In this document: positions 9,308 through 19,157 of the stretch, in pieces
How the letters are laid out: each line of letters begins with the position of its first letter
Position numbering within the stretch: the first letter of the stretch is position 1
Assembly (NCBI RefSeq): GCF_000743525.1
Contig: NZ_JQGK01000004.1
Location: 106,298-170,297 of the forward strand
Reading direction: 5' to 3'
Source of the DNA: Sulfurospirillum sp. SCADC
GTDB taxonomy: Bacteria > Campylobacterota > Campylobacteria > Campylobacterales > Sulfurospirillaceae
DNA: 64,000 nucleotides
Program-made: the position numbers and the translations under genes
Notes under the pieces: model-generated
What the model saw: only the letters and a program-made list of their open reading frames with translations
Told to the model about the DNA's origin: nothing
Databases searched by the model: none

Positions 9308-11328
9308 GCCTGATAGAGAGTTTTGTCACCTCCTATAAAGAGCATTTTTTAAAAGAAGCTCCTCAATTTGATGCGACGCTTTTAGGCGCACTCAAAAAAG
9401 TACAGTACGTGCTTCTTAGCGAAGAACACCACGCTTCCATTCAGCTCAAAAAAGCGCTAGATCGCCTTCAAATGCGCTCCGAAGAGCCGATGAAAGTGGC
9501 GATTACGGGACAGTTTTCGAGTGGAAAATCCACCTTTTTGAATGCGCTTTTAGCCAAAAGTATTTTGCCCACAGGCATTACGCCCGTAACGTCTAAAGTC
9601 AATTATATTCGTTATGGCGAAGAGTTTAAGATCCGCGTACGCTATAAAGATGGACGGGATGAGTACCATGACATCAACACGATTGCGCACTTTACCGATC
9701 AGCGAGAGCACGTCGAAGACATTGCCTATCTTGTGCTGTATGCACCACTCAATATTCTTAAAGACGTTGTGTTTGTTGATACGCCTGGTCTGAATTCGCA
9801 AGCTGCAAGCGACACGCAAACGACCGAAAAAGTGCTCAGAGAAGTGGATGGTATTATCTGGTTGACGCTCATCGACAATGCGGGAAAAATGAGTGAACTT
9901 CAAGTTTTGGAAGAGTACCTTGGCAAGTACCAAAACAAGTCACTCTGCGTTCTCAATCAAAAAGATAAATTTACACCGCAACAGATCGAAGAGACAACCA
10001 ACTATGTCAAAACAGCGTTTAAAGAGTTCTTTAGCGATGTCATCCCGATCTCAGCGCGTCAAGCGTTGGAATCACGCAGTCACGACAAAAAAGTGATGAT
10101 GGAAGAGACGTTAGAATCGTTCATGCACGCTTTACATGTAAAGCTGCAAAACGGTGGCGAGAAGCTTGATTTTAGTGGTATTGAGCATGAATTTAAGGCG
10201 TATCAAACCACGCTGGATTCGATCTTGCAAAGTGACTTGGGGGCAAATCTTAAGCTCTTGGAAGCGTCAAATATCGATAAAGTCTTAGAGTTTATTCGCA
10301 ATGAGATTCAACCCAAATCGACCCAGTCCAAAGAGTTTGCGATCAAAAAAGAGGTCAATGAAATTACAACCAAACTGATCGCACAGCATCAGCTTTTCCT
10401 CTCCATTTACGATGAACTTTTAGAAGAGATCGTCCGTTTCGAAACCGAAGCCAAGGGGCTTTTTAGCGATCTTAAAAGCAAATTTTCACACGATCTTAAG
10501 AGTGCGTTTATGCGCATTGAACAGATCATCGAAACGATTGCGGACGCGATTTACAACCAAATGAGCAGTGAGAAGCTGACACGCTACGAAGCCCAAAAAG
10601 CAGGACTGTTTAGCAAACAAGCCATCTATATTCCCTTTGAGTATCAAGCGCCTAAAATCAACTCCGATCTCATCTATAAAAGTCTCTTTTACGAAGAGAA
10701 TCTCATCGGTAAAATGTTCAAACAATACGTCCGAAATCTTCTCTCCATCCAAAATGAAGTCAACGATAAAAACCGTTTGGTGTATCGCTCGTTAGAGCAG
10801 GGTATTTTAAAGTGGCAAGCGCCGTATGAGGTGATTCGCAAAAGCGAAGAGCTTCACTCTGACATCGAGTTTGCCAATATGCGCCGTTTTGCCTCGAAAG
10901 CGTATGAGAGCATTCTTAAGCCCTTTAACGATGAGATTGCCAGTTCGTACGCCAAGATCAGCTCTGAGTTCAACCATCTTTCCAGCGCGGTGAGTTTTAA
11001 CTACCAAAATGCTACCGAAGTGTGTGTCGCATTTTTGGAAAATAAGATCGAAAAGTCCGTCAAACTGTACGAGGAAAACCCCACAAAATTTTCGCTCTAC
11101 ACGCCCAAACTTGATGAGATCAAAGAGCGCCTTCGAACATCGTTTCACCTCTACGAGCTTGAAAATATGATGAACACACGCAACACGTTTCTCAATAAAG
11201 ATTACGACCGCTTGATCAGTCAATTTACCGCGATTAAAGAGGAGAAAGTAGCCTTTTTAGAAGAGCGAAAAGCACGCCACCACACGATCATCGAGCAGAT
11301 AGAGGCATTGAGAAAAGAGATAGTGTAA
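9304..11328 (+). CDS. Dynamin-like GTPase, second of a pair
   Basis: The 674-residue protein has its GTPase domain near the N-terminus: P-loop GQFSSGKSTFLNALL at about 67-81, TPVTSKVNYI (switch I threonine), DTPGLNSQ (G3), and NQKD (G4). The remaining 400 residues are predicted helical with long charged stretches, as in bacterial dynamins. It overlaps its partner by four bases (ATGA), which suggests coupled production of a hetero-oligomer. A TTTACATGTAAA copy at 10131 is in frame (Leu-His-Val-Lys), and another (11341) lies in the 42-base gap to the convergent TPR gene. The family is clear; the cellular role in this organism is inferred from Campylobacter. Confidence 0.9.
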   Translation: MSLIESFVTSYKEHFLKEAPQFDATLLGALKKVQYVLLSEEHHASIQLKKALDRLQMRSEEPMKVAITGQFSSGKSTFLNALLAKSILPTGITPVTSKVNYIRYGEEFKIRVRYKDGRDEYHDINTIAHFTDQREHVEDIAYLVLYAPLNILKDVVFVDTPGLNSQAASDTQTTEKVLREVDGIIWLTLIDNAGKMSELQVLEEYLGKYQNKSLCVLNQKDKFTPQQIEETTNYVKTAFKEFFSDVIPISARQALESRSHDKKVMMEETLESFMHALHVKLQNGGEKLDFSGIEHEFKAYQTTLDSILQSDLGANLKLLEASNIDKVLEFIRNEIQPKSTQSKEFAIKKEVNEITTKLIAQHQLFLSIYDELLEEIVRFETEAKGLFSDLKSKFSHDLKSAFMRIEQIIETIADAIYNQMSSEKLTRYEAQKAGLFSKQAIYIPFEYQAPKINSDLIYKSLFYEENLIGKMFKQYVRNLLSIQNEVNDKNRLVYRSLEQGILKWQAPYEVIRKSEELHSDIEFANMRRFASKAYESILKPFNDEIASSYAKISSEFNHLSSAVSFNYQNATEVCVAFLENKIEKSVKLYEENPTKFSLYTPKLDEIKERLRTSFHLYELENMMNTRNTFLNKDYDRLISQFTAIKEEKVAFLEERKARHHTIIEQIEALRKEIV

Positions 11329-11370
11329 GGCTATCCCTTTTTTACATGTAAAGTCATTAAACGCGGCACA

Positions 11371-13404
11371 TTACCTTTGTGTTTGCGATAGGACGAGTTC
11401 ATCCAAACGATTCTTAACCCTTTGGATCACGCTTTCCCAATCTCCAAAAGAGGGTTGTCTAAAGAGCGTGAGTGTTGGATACCACGGCGAATCTTCTCTG
11501 TGGAGCATCCATCTCCAGCAGGTATCAAAGCGGTTTAAAAGCCACACGGGTTTTCCTATGGCGGCGGCTAAATGGGCGGTGGAGGTATCGACGGCTATCA
11601 CTAAATCTAATTGTGAAATTAAACCTGCCGTATCGGCAAAATCTTCGATGTCATCCATATAGTTAAAAAGATTATCCGTGTTCCATAATTCAAGAGCACG
11701 ACGTTTGAATTCACGCTCCGCAGGTTCGCCTTTTTGAAGTGAGTAAAAGTCGACATCGGCTCTATTGAGCTGAACGATAAGCTCTAAAGGGATATTCCGT
11801 CGGTTATTCGCATACCAAAGCTCTGGCTGATTTGCTCTAAACCCACCATTCCAAACAAGCCCAACCCGTAAAGCTCTTTTTGCACCTAAGGTCTGTTTCC
11901 AACGTTCAACAAGGGTATGCTCTACCTCAATATACGGATTTTGATTGGGAACGTTTGCAAGAGATGTGCGAAAAGCATACGGTAAACTTAAAAGGGGAGC
12001 GTGATAGTCAAACGTTGGAAGAGGTGAACCTTTTTCAATGAGGGTATGGATACCTTTAAGATTTTCTAACAGTCTCATTAAGGGTTTTTGAACTTCAAAA
12101 ATGACGTGAGCCCCTTGATGGGCTAAGATCTCAATGTACCTGCAAAACTGCACGGTATCGCCCAGACCTTGTTCAGAATGAATCAGTATGGTTTTGCCAT
12201 GAAGGGGAGCATCCCCTAACCACAGAGGTTGTGAAAAATTTCGTTTGAACTTTTGAAGTCCGCCCTCCACGTCCCAGCGATGCTCATAAAGTTTAAAGCC
12301 CTCACATAGATCGCCAGAGAGGAGCAGTGCCAAGGAGTGATTCCACAAGGCATCCGCATGATGTGGATTGAGCAATAATGCTTTGGTGTAGGCTTCCATG
12401 GCTTCATCAATTTTCGTTTGATCGTACAGCGCATTGCCAAGATTACTGTACGCATCGGCATACTGTGAGTCGAGCGATAACGCTTTAGTGTACGCCTCGA
12501 TGGCTTCATCAAGCTTACCTTGCGCCTTAAGGGCCGTCCCCAAATTATTGTACACACCTGCATGATGCGGATGGATCGCTAAGGCTTTGGTATAGGTTTT
12601 GATCGCCTCTTCAATCTTCCCTTGTTTTTTAAGCAAAACACCAAGATTATTGTAGGCGTCAACATAATTTGGATGGATCGCTATGGCTTTTTCGTAGGCT
12701 GTCATGGCTTGGTTGATTTTGTTTTTAGCGTACAACGCATTGCCAAGATTATAATAGGCATCCGCATAGTGAGGATGGATCGTTAAGGCTTGGATAAAAG
12801 CTTCAATAGCGCGATCAATGTGACCTTTGGCATGCAGCGTCACTCCAAGATTATTATAGGCTTCAACATAATTTGGATTGAGCGATAGCGCTTTGGTAAA
12901 CGCTTCAACGGCTTCATCCAGCTTCCCTATATCATGCAGACTCACTCCAAGATTATAATAAGCATCACCATACTGCGGATCGATGGATAGTGCTTTGGTA
13001 AACGCTTCAATCGCTTCATCGATCTTGCCTTTGTCACGCAGTGCATTACCAAGATTATGGTACATACCTGCGTAATTGGGATTGAGCGTTAACGCTTTGG
13101 AAAATGCCTCAATGGCGTCATCGATCTTGCCTTGCGCTTTAAGGACAATTCCAAGGCTATTGTAATAGATAGGATGCTGTTTCGTCTCTATCGCTTGATG
13201 AATAAGCACGAGCGCTTGATCGTTTTGGTTCCATGTGTTGTAGATGACGCCTAGGAGATGCAGGGCATCGCCATGGTGAGGATCTTGGTGTAAAATTTTT
13301 TCATAAAGTGCTTTAGCCTCATCTAGTTTGGAGCGTTGCTGAAGCTGTAGCGCTTGATCAAAAAGCTGCTCATTTTTATTGTTAGGAACGTTGTTTTGTT
13401 TCAT
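11371..13404 (-). CDS. TPR-repeat protein with C-terminal glycosyltransferase-like domain
   Basis: The 677-residue protein carries about eleven tetratricopeptide units of 34 residues (roughly 10-380), eight of them nearly identical, each with a NLG and an EAIEAYTKAL-like block. The C-terminal 300 residues include GKTILIHSEQGLGDTVQFCRY, RVGLVWNGG and VIAVDTSTAHLAAAIGKPVW, which resemble the nucleotide-sugar-binding fold of GT9/GT41-type transferases. I start it at ATG 13404, preceded by AAAGG, rather than at an ATG 21 bases upstream that has no ribosome site. It may glycosylate a protein or surface glycan; the substrate is unknown. Confidence 0.8.
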   Translation of the reverse strand: MKQNNVPNNKNEQLFDQALQLQQRSKLDEAKALYEKILHQDPHHGDALHLLGVIYNTWNQNDQALVLIHQAIETKQHPIYYNSLGIVLKAQGKIDDAIEAFSKALTLNPNYAGMYHNLGNALRDKGKIDEAIEAFTKALSIDPQYGDAYYNLGVSLHDIGKLDEAVEAFTKALSLNPNYVEAYNNLGVTLHAKGHIDRAIEAFIQALTIHPHYADAYYNLGNALYAKNKINQAMTAYEKAIAIHPNYVDAYNNLGVLLKKQGKIEEAIKTYTKALAIHPHHAGVYNNLGTALKAQGKLDEAIEAYTKALSLDSQYADAYSNLGNALYDQTKIDEAMEAYTKALLLNPHHADALWNHSLALLLSGDLCEGFKLYEHRWDVEGGLQKFKRNFSQPLWLGDAPLHGKTILIHSEQGLGDTVQFCRYIEILAHQGAHVIFEVQKPLMRLLENLKGIHTLIEKGSPLPTFDYHAPLLSLPYAFRTSLANVPNQNPYIEVEHTLVERWKQTLGAKRALRVGLVWNGGFRANQPELWYANNRRNIPLELIVQLNRADVDFYSLQKGEPAEREFKRRALELWNTDNLFNYMDDIEDFADTAGLISQLDLVIAVDTSTAHLAAAIGKPVWLLNRFDTCWRWMLHREDSPWYPTLTLFRQPSFGDWESVIQRVKNRLDELVLSQTQR
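12354..13170 (-). repeat. Eight tandem 102-base TPR-coding repeats
   Basis: Eight consecutive units of 102 bases encode near-identical 34-residue TPRs. Phrases such as aagattattgta and gcttcatc recur at fixed spacing. Such an array can gain or lose units by recombination, so copy number may vary between strains. Confidence 0.8.
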
Positions 13405-13468
13405 TAAAAACCTTTGGTATCCCATAAAAGGAGACGGGCTAACTCTTTAAATGTGAGCCCATCTCTTT

Positions 13469-14509
13469 TTACATGTAATGTTTTTCTTTGAGCAGTTTGT
13501 AAAGCTTAAGGAGTGAAATAAAAAGCGTTGTAATCGCAGGTCCTAAGATCATTCCCCAAAAGCCAAAGGTTGTCAGTCCTGCAAAAATTGCGAAGAAAAT
13601 TAAGAGTTCATTGACATTGGTCGGTGTTTTGACCATCTTGTCGTTGATGTATTTGATGATGAGTGGTTTGATGAAGGTGTCTGCGATGATGGAGATCACG
13701 ACAATCGAATAGATCGCGATGATAATCGCTGTGGTGGTATTGCCGTGTGCGATTTCAATCGCGCAGAGTGGAATCCACATGATAGCTCCTCCAATGATAG
13801 GAATAAGCGATGCAAAACCGTAGAAAATACCGAGTAACAGTCCGTCATACCCAAAATACATACCGATAAACGAGAAAAGCGCACCTTGTAAAATGGCGCT
13901 CAGTAAAATGGAGTAAAACACCACACTCATCACATTGGTCACTTCTGAAAAGACGATATTGACCTCTTTGGCATCAATGGGCATCACGCTTTTAAAATAA
14001 TCGACCAAATCTTTACCATTGAGGAGTGCAAAAAAGAAAAAGACCACGATGAGCAGCATATCTTTTAAAAAGCCAGCGCTGTTTTTGCCGATAGACCCAA
14101 AATAAGAAAGGGCACTGCTTGAGAGCTGAGCGATATTCAGTGAGTTGATGAAATCATCCAAGGGTGATTGCATAAAAGCCAGCGGTGCAGGCAGTTTATA
14201 ATCAAGCGTGTGCAGATACGCTTGAACGCGCTCAATCATCGAAAAATCAAAATTGTTCACAATAGTACCCACCGAAGTGATAGTATATACAATGGGACCA
14301 AAAAGCAGCAAAGAGAGAAGCATCGTCGATAACACAGCCGCAATATGCCTGTTTTTAGTGAGTCCATAGAGTTTGAGGTTAAGATTGTACGTCGCCATAG
14401 CCAGTAAAGACGCAATGGCAATAATCATCAAAAAAGGCTCATAGAGCTTTATAATTGAAAAGAGAACGGCTAGAAAAATAGCGGTTAAAAAGAAGCGATG
14501 TTCATTCAT
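13469..14509 (-). CDS. AI-2E family transporter (PerM/UPF0118-type)
   Basis: The 346-residue integral membrane protein has about eight hydrophobic segments arranged as in the AI-2E/PerM family, with the typical [17 protein letters not shown] and the C-terminal [16 protein letters not shown]. The substrate of family members varies and is not predictable here. It starts four bases inside the end of ruvB (ATGA), the last gene of a panB-ruvB unit. A TTACATGTAA copy at 13469 overlaps the stop codon, so the last residues are His-Tyr-Met; this is the only copy in the third frame. Confidence 0.85.
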   Translation of the reverse strand: MNEHRFFLTAIFLAVLFSIIKLYEPFLMIIAIASLLAMATYNLNLKLYGLTKNRHIAAVLSTMLLSLLLFGPIVYTITSVGTIVNNFDFSMIERVQAYLHTLDYKLPAPLAFMQSPLDDFINSLNIAQLSSSALSYFGSIGKNSAGFLKDMLLIVVFFFFALLNGKDLVDYFKSVMPIDAKEVNIVFSEVTNVMSVVFYSILLSAILQGALFSFIGMYFGYDGLLLGIFYGFASLIPIIGGAIMWIPLCAIEIAHGNTTTAIIIAIYSIVVISIIADTFIKPLIIKYINDKMVKTPTNVNELLIFFAIFAGLTTFGFWGMILGPAITTLFISLLKLYKLLKEKHYM

Positions 14510-15537
14510 ACAGTATCCTCAAATAATCCATTTTGCAAAATGGGTGGGGTGAGACGAAAAAGCTCATACGTTTTAGGCGTAGCAACTCTTCCGCGCGCTG
14601 TTCGTTCGATATAACTGTTCGCAAGCAAATAGGGTTCGATGACATCTTCGATCGTGCCTTCATCTTCACTTAGTGCTGCTGCAATCGTACTCAGACCCAA
14701 AGGGCGACCTTTGCTTTGCAGTAGCAATTCGAGGTATTTAATATCAAGTTCATCAAAACCAAGGTCGTTGACACCCAGTTCATTCAAGCCATATTGTGCT
14801 CGCTCAATGCTAATGCTCTCTTCGTCCACCACATCCGCATAATCACGAATACGTTTCAAAAGACGAAGCGCAATTCTTGGCGTTCCACGCGAGCGTCTTG
14901 CCATCTCATGTGCAGCATCTTGAAGACAGATTTTCTCCAACTTGTGCGATGCTTTGGTGATGATGAGCGAGAGTTCCTCTTTGGTGTAAAACTGCAAACG
15001 AAAGTGCATCCCAAAACGATCGCGAAGTGGCGAGCTAATCATACCCGCCCTCGTGGTTGCTCCAATCAGGGTAAAATGAGGCAGATCAATCTTAATCGTC
15101 TGTGCCGCAGGACCAGACCCGATGATGATGTCCAGACGAAAATCCTCCATCGCAGGGTAGAGTATCTCTTCAATCGCAGGAGAAAGCCTGTGAATCTCAT
15201 CGATGAAGAGGATGTCTCCTTCTTGAAGATTGGTCAAAATAGCGGCTAAATCACCACTTTTTTCGATCATCGGTGCGGCAGTTATTTTCATATTGGTGCG
15301 CATCTCGTTGGAAATGATATGCGCAAGCGTTGTCTTTCCAAGACCGGGAGGGCCAAAAAAGAGAATGTGGTCTAAACACTCGGAGCGTTTTTGTGCCGCT
15401 TGGATAAAGACTTGTAAGTTTTTCTTGATCTTCTCTTGCCCGATGTAATCTTCAAACGAAGAGGGGCGCAAGCTTTTTTCGTACTCGTTCTCAAAGGAGA
15501 TTTTTTCGATTTCGACGATGCGTTCCATCACACTCAC
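14506..15537 (-). CDS. ruvB: Holliday junction branch migration helicase RuvB
   Basis: The 343-residue AAA+ motor drives branch migration with RuvA. It shows [18 protein letters not shown] at the start of the AAA+ domain, Walker [13 protein letters not shown], Walker [11 protein letters not shown], the sensor GATTRAG, the arginine finger SPLRDRFG, and a C-terminal winged helix with [13 protein letters not shown] and RTARGRVAT. Length is standard. It overlaps both its neighbours by four bases. Confidence 0.97.
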   Translation of the reverse strand: MSVMERIVEIEKISFENEYEKSLRPSSFEDYIGQEKIKKNLQVFIQAAQKRSECLDHILFFGPPGLGKTTLAHIISNEMRTNMKITAAPMIEKSGDLAAILTNLQEGDILFIDEIHRLSPAIEEILYPAMEDFRLDIIIGSGPAAQTIKIDLPHFTLIGATTRAGMISSPLRDRFGMHFRLQFYTKEELSLIITKASHKLEKICLQDAAHEMARRSRGTPRIALRLLKRIRDYADVVDEESISIERAQYGLNELGVNDLGFDELDIKYLELLLQSKGRPLGLSTIAAALSEDEGTIEDVIEPYLLANSYIERTARGRVATPKTYELFRLTPPILQNGLFEDTV

Positions 15538-16322
15538 TTTGTATAGGTGTAAGGAGCTTCGGGAAAACGTCGCTCTTGCACCTCTTTGACATACGCATCA
15601 ACGGCATCTTGAACCAGCGTGGCACCTTCTAAATAGCGTTTGACAAATTTGGGTTGAAACGCTTGGAAAAAGCCTAACATATCACTCCACACCAACACTT
15701 GTCCGTCGGTGTATTTTCCAGCACCTATACCAATGGTGGGAATTGAGATTGCTTCGGAAATGCGTTTTGCTGCCTCTTCAACAACCCCTTCGATGACCAC
15801 GCTAAACGCACCTGCTTCTTCAACGGCTTTGGCATCTTTGATTAAGGCAAGTATGTCTTCTTCGCTACGTCCACGTACTTTATAGCCGCCTTCGCTTCTG
15901 ACATATTGAGGCATGAGTCCGATGTGTCCCATAACAGCAACAGAATTTTGAGTCAGTGCTCTTATGATGTGAGCGCGACTCACACCACCTTCAATCTTAA
16001 CGGCATGCGCATTGGTTTGTGCGTAAACGAGGGACGCATTATGCAGTGCCATTTTTTCATCGGTGTAGGTACCAAAAGGCATATCACAAACGATAAAGGT
16101 CTCTTTAGCACCCGCACATACTGCTTTGGTGTGGTAGAGCATCACGTCCATACTCGCTGAAAGTGTGTCTGGTTTGGCATTGAAACTCATATTGAGACTA
16201 TCGCCAACGAGGATGATGTCGACCTTTTGATCGAAGAGTGAGGCAAAAAGGGCATCATAGGCTGTAATGACGCTAAGGGGTGTTTTCCCCTTGTGTTGTT
16301 TAATGGCTGTAATTGTTTTCAT
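15534..16322 (-). CDS. panB: 3-methyl-2-oxobutanoate hydroxymethyltransferase
   Basis: The enzyme makes ketopantoate in the pantothenate pathway. The 262-residue TIM-barrel protein has the PanB hallmarks [38 protein letters not shown] and PTIGIGAG. I place the start at ATG 16322, giving KHKG-like family N-terminus [15 protein letters not shown]; in-frame extension upstream is not conserved and overlaps the divergent gene. A TATAAT lies only about 10 bases before this ATG, so the transcript could be nearly leaderless. PanC is encoded 28 kb away (44047-44868). Confidence 0.95.
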   Translation of the reverse strand: MKTITAIKQHKGKTPLSVITAYDALFASLFDQKVDIILVGDSLNMSFNAKPDTLSASMDVMLYHTKAVCAGAKETFIVCDMPFGTYTDEKMALHNASLVYAQTNAHAVKIEGGVSRAHIIRALTQNSVAVMGHIGLMPQYVRSEGGYKVRGRSEEDILALIKDAKAVEEAGAFSVVIEGVVEEAAKRISEAISIPTIGIGAGKYTDGQVLVWSDMLGFFQAFQPKFVKRYLEGATLVQDAVDAYVKEVQERRFPEAPYTYTK

Positions 16323-16401
16323 GGAGGAATTATACCCTATTTTACGACAAGAAAATTTTAGATTAAACATGATACAATGAGCTACTTCGGAGGGTAACAA
16401 C

Positions 16402-16812
16402 ATGGGTATTTTGGCACAATTGGAAGTTGATTTTGACATCGAAATTATCGGAGATTTTATCTCTCATTATGCCATTATGTTTGAAAATATGGAACCTCTC
16501 ATTATTGGACTGAGTAAAAAAGAGCGTTATGCTGACAATATTGGAGATATTTTTCGCATTTTTCACAATATGAAATCAGCCGCAGGATTCTTAAAACTGG
16601 ATCCTATTATTAAGTTAGCCGTATTGTGCGAAGATATTGTTGAAGAAGCGCGCATGTTAGAGGGTCCTGCAAGTGAAGAGTTTATTGATTGGTTGCTGTT
16701 GGTGAGTGATCAATTTGAAAAATACCGTAAAGATGTGGAAAATGATGCCGCATTTTTTACCGTTTTAAATCCCTTAATTATCAAAGTACCTCATACGTTG
16801 GAGAGAGCGTGA
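16402..16812 (+). CDS. Hpt-domain protein
   Basis: The 136-residue protein is a single helical histidine phosphotransfer domain. The segment IFRIFHNMKSAAGFLKLD (about 51-68) fits the Hpt phospho-site helix, with the histidine followed by K-S-A-A-G-F. No kinase or receiver domain is attached. Its stop codon overlaps the GTG start of trpA, so the two are translationally linked although no functional connection is known. It could serve as a phosphorelay intermediate for a two-component kinase encoded elsewhere. Confidence 0.75.
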   Translation: MGILAQLEVDFDIEIIGDFISHYAIMFENMEPLIIGLSKKERYADNIGDIFRIFHNMKSAAGFLKLDPIIKLAVLCEDIVEEARMLEGPASEEFIDWLLLVSDQFEKYRKDVENDAAFFTVLNPLIIKVPHTLERA

Positions 16813-17549
16813 AGCAATTAGTTGCCTACATTACGGCGGGTTTTCCCGATAAGAATTTTTCATTAGATTTGGTTTCTGCCTTAAAAGAAGCAGGTGTCGA
16901 TAAGTTAGAGTTAGGCATTCCTTTCTCTGATCCTGTAGCAGATGGTCCTATTATTGAGCTGGCTAACTTGCATGCCCTGCACAATGGCTTTAAAATGGAG
17001 ACACTTTTTGAGATATCTTCGGTGGTTGCTCCTACCATTGAGACCTATTGGATGGGCTATTTCAACCCTTTTTACCACAAAGGCATGGAATTATTTGCCC
17101 AAAAGGCAGCCGAGTTTGGTGTCAAAGGGTTTATTATCCCTGATCTTCCGTATGAAGAAGCTACGCCATACATTCCGTTGATGGATCAGCATCACGTCTC
17201 ATTGGTCAGTTTTGTAGCACCAACGCACACTAAAGAGCGCATCGCTACGGTTGTGAAAGATGCCAAAGGATTTATCTATTTGGTTGCGTATGCTGGCATT
17301 ACAGGTGCGCACGCGAGTGAAGACTTGAGCAAAACGATCCAGATGATTAAAGAGCAGAGTCAAACACCTCTGTTTGTAGGATTTGGTGTCAATGAAAAGA
17401 CTGCAAAAGAGCGTGTTCGTGGTGTGGATGGCGTTATCGTAGGCAGTGCTTTTGTGGAAGTGCTTTTAAATGAAAGTCTCAGTGGAAGTGAAAAGATTGC
17501 GAGTATTGCTCAAAAAGCACGAATCATTAAAGAGAAAATTAACGCGTAA
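16809..17549 (+). CDS. trpA: Tryptophan synthase alpha subunit
   Basis: TrpA cleaves indole-3-glycerol phosphate to indole for TrpB. The 246-residue barrel shows YITAGFPD, LELGIPFSDPVADGP (catalytic glutamate and aspartate region), GYFNPFY, PDLPYEE, the loop IYLVAYAGITGA, and the phosphate-binding VGFGV and VIVGSAFV. It starts at GTG 16809 after GGAGAGAG. No trpB or other trp gene is next to it, so the alpha subunit is uncoupled from its usual operon here. Confidence 0.95.
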   Translation: MKQLVAYITAGFPDKNFSLDLVSALKEAGVDKLELGIPFSDPVADGPIIELANLHALHNGFKMETLFEISSVVAPTIETYWMGYFNPFYHKGMELFAQKAAEFGVKGFIIPDLPYEEATPYIPLMDQHHVSLVSFVAPTHTKERIATVVKDAKGFIYLVAYAGITGAHASEDLSKTIQMIKEQSQTPLFVGFGVNEKTAKERVRGVDGVIVGSAFVEVLLNESLSGSEKIASIAQKARIIKEKINA

Positions 17550-17581
17550 AAAAGTGCGTAGCAGTGGTGATTATATCACTG

Positions 17582-18178
17582 TTACTTTGGTGTTGGCTCA
17601 TCAGGTTGTTTGAGTTTTTCAAGCAAGGAGTCAAACGAATCTTTGGTTAAAATATCGGCAAACTGCGTACGGTAGGTTTGAATAATGCTCACCCCTAAAA
17701 TATCCACATCGTAAATCATCCAGCTGCCATTTTTATCTTTATAAAATTTGTAGATAATCTCATACACTTCGCTGTTTTTCATAAGATGCGTCGTTAAATG
17801 AATCCGCGTATCTTTAATTTTTTCCAAATTCTTAATGACAATCTTCTCATCCGTGTAAAGATCCAATTTTTCCATGTATGATGTTTTGAGTTTCATCTCA
17901 AAAAGTTTGGTAAATTCCGTTTGTTTGGGAGAGGCAAGCGATGCCCACTGTTTTCCACCCAGAGAAAGTTGTGCCATTAAGGTGTAGTCAAAAATAGAAT
18001 CAAAAATAGTGAAAAGTTTTTCAGTTTTTTGAGGCTTGGGCATTTTTTTATCACGTAAAATGGTGGTGGCAAGGTCGATATTGCTTTGCATAAACGAAGG
18101 AATATCGGCTTCTGGAATCGCAAAAGAGACGTTACATGTAAAGAGTAATGCTAAAAAGATACGTGCAAAAAAGTTCAT
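17582..18178 (-). CDS. mlaC: MlaC/Ttg2D-type periplasmic phospholipid-binding protein
   Basis: The 198-residue protein has a signal peptide (MNFFARIFLALLFTCNVSFA) and the MlaC fold signatures, including TLMAQLSLGGKQW and a late YDVDILGVSIIQTYRTQF. MlaC carries phospholipids across the periplasm between the outer-membrane MlaA and an inner-membrane ABC complex, which is not in this window. It lies three bases after mlaA, in the same operon. One TTACATGTAA copy falls in the signal peptide as Phe-Thr-Cys. A small hairpin separates it from the convergent trpA. Confidence 0.88.
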   Translation of the reverse strand: MNFFARIFLALLFTCNVSFAIPEADIPSFMQSNIDLATTILRDKKMPKPQKTEKLFTIFDSIFDYTLMAQLSLGGKQWASLASPKQTEFTKLFEMKLKTSYMEKLDLYTDEKIVIKNLEKIKDTRIHLTTHLMKNSEVYEIIYKFYKDKNGSWMIYDVDILGVSIIQTYRTQFADILTKDSFDSLLEKLKQPDEPTPK

Positions 18179-18181
18179 ACG

Positions 18182-18931
18182 TTACTCACTGATTAGTTTA
18201 GTTCTGCGTGATTCATAGACATCGCGCAAGAAAGGATAGAGCTCAATCGCATCTTTTTTAAAGTTGTCATACTCTTTTACATGTAAAGAGGTTTTATTGA
18301 TGGTGTAAAAGGCAGTAGCCGCCATTGCTTGACCTGAATTATCAAGCAGATTGGCATCGTGACGCCCTTTCATGTAGGTAATGGGATTAAGCCACATATC
18401 GCCAGCAAGTCCTGCAATATCGCGAACATTGGATGGTCCAAAGAGCGGAAGGACAACGTGGAAGCCATTGCCAACACCATAATAGCCCAGTGTCTGACCT
18501 AAGTCTTCATCGTGTGCTTTGATGCCAAGTTCTTCAGCCGCCACATCGCGAAAGCCCAAAATTCCCATGGTTGAGTTCAGTACAAACCGTTCCGTCTCTT
18601 CCAAACTGTTGTAAAATTTGAGTTGCAAAAGGTTGTTGACAAGACGAATAGGGTAAAAAAGATTCTCAAAAAAGTTTGAGACACCGTGACGCGCCATTTC
18701 AGGCATAACATACGCGTACCCTTGCGCCGTCGGTCTTAGAAGATATTCGTAAAAATTATCATTAACGCGTGTCATCACTTCATTGTAGCCACTGAGTGGA
18801 TCGAAAAGATTTTCGCTGTTGTTCGTATTAAATTCAGTCTCAAAGTCATCATTATTATGCGTAGTCGTACCGATATAGTCACTTGCAGACAAAAAGGTTA
18901 GGCTTAGTAAACAGGCTAAAATAAAACGCAA
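18182..18931 (-). CDS. mlaA: MlaA/VacJ family outer-membrane lipid asymmetry protein
   Basis: The 249-residue protein contains the MlaA core: DPLSGYNEVMTRVND near the N-terminus, RLVNNLLQLKF, STMGILGFRDVAAEELG, DLGQTLGYYGVGNGFHVVLPLFGPSNVRD, and late hydrophobic segments. It removes misplaced phospholipids from the outer leaflet of the outer membrane. The N-terminus (MRFILACLLSLTFLSASDY) is a signal peptide, but I do not see a clear lipobox cysteine in the usual place, so it may not be a lipoprotein. It is the first gene of mlaA-mlaC. Copy 18276 of the palindrome is in frame (Leu-His-Val-Lys). Confidence 0.9.
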   Translation of the reverse strand: MRFILACLLSLTFLSASDYIGTTTHNNDDFETEFNTNNSENLFDPLSGYNEVMTRVNDNFYEYLLRPTAQGYAYVMPEMARHGVSNFFENLFYPIRLVNNLLQLKFYNSLEETERFVLNSTMGILGFRDVAAEELGIKAHDEDLGQTLGYYGVGNGFHVVLPLFGPSNVRDIAGLAGDMWLNPITYMKGRHDANLLDNSGQAMAATAFYTINKTSLHVKEYDNFKKDAIELYPFLRDVYESRRTKLISE

Positions 18932-19052
18932 AATAGTACCTCTTTTGTTTAAAATTGCTCAATTATAGGATTTTTTTGATTTAAAGTAAATTAAAGTAAG
19001 CATCTTTACTTATAGTTAGATTAAAACAAGCAAAATTTAATCTTCTTTTGAC

Positions 19053-19058
19053 TATAAT
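19053..19058 (+). promoter_or_regulatory. -10 box for rpsB-tsf
   Basis: TATAAT 105 bases before the rpsB start, in a T-rich context without a clear -35, as common for this phylum. It is divergent from mlaA. Confidence 0.5.
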
Positions 19059-19076
19059 CACCGTCCAAATCTCACA

Positions 19077-19121
19077 CACACCAATCCTTTACGGTTGCAG
19101 TTTACGCTGTTGATGGGTGTG
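19077..19121 (+). promoter_or_regulatory. Possible structured leader upstream of rpsB
   Basis: CACACC (19077-19082) pairs with GGTGTG (19116-19121), and the pairing continues inside with ATC/GAT. The hairpin sits between the -10 box and the AAGGAG ribosome site. Ribosomal protein S2 represses its own operon through a leader in other bacteria, so this could be an autoregulatory site. The pairing is seen; the role is inferred. Confidence 0.35.
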
Positions 19122-19157
19122 GAGGCAAAACCAAAAAAAAACACAAGGAGCAAATTC

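Noticed and set aside
11341..11352. Palindrome copy as a stand-alone terminator between convergent genes
   Set aside because: A single copy can form only a four-pair stem, too weak for termination; only the paired arrangement at 35802-35835 is convincing.
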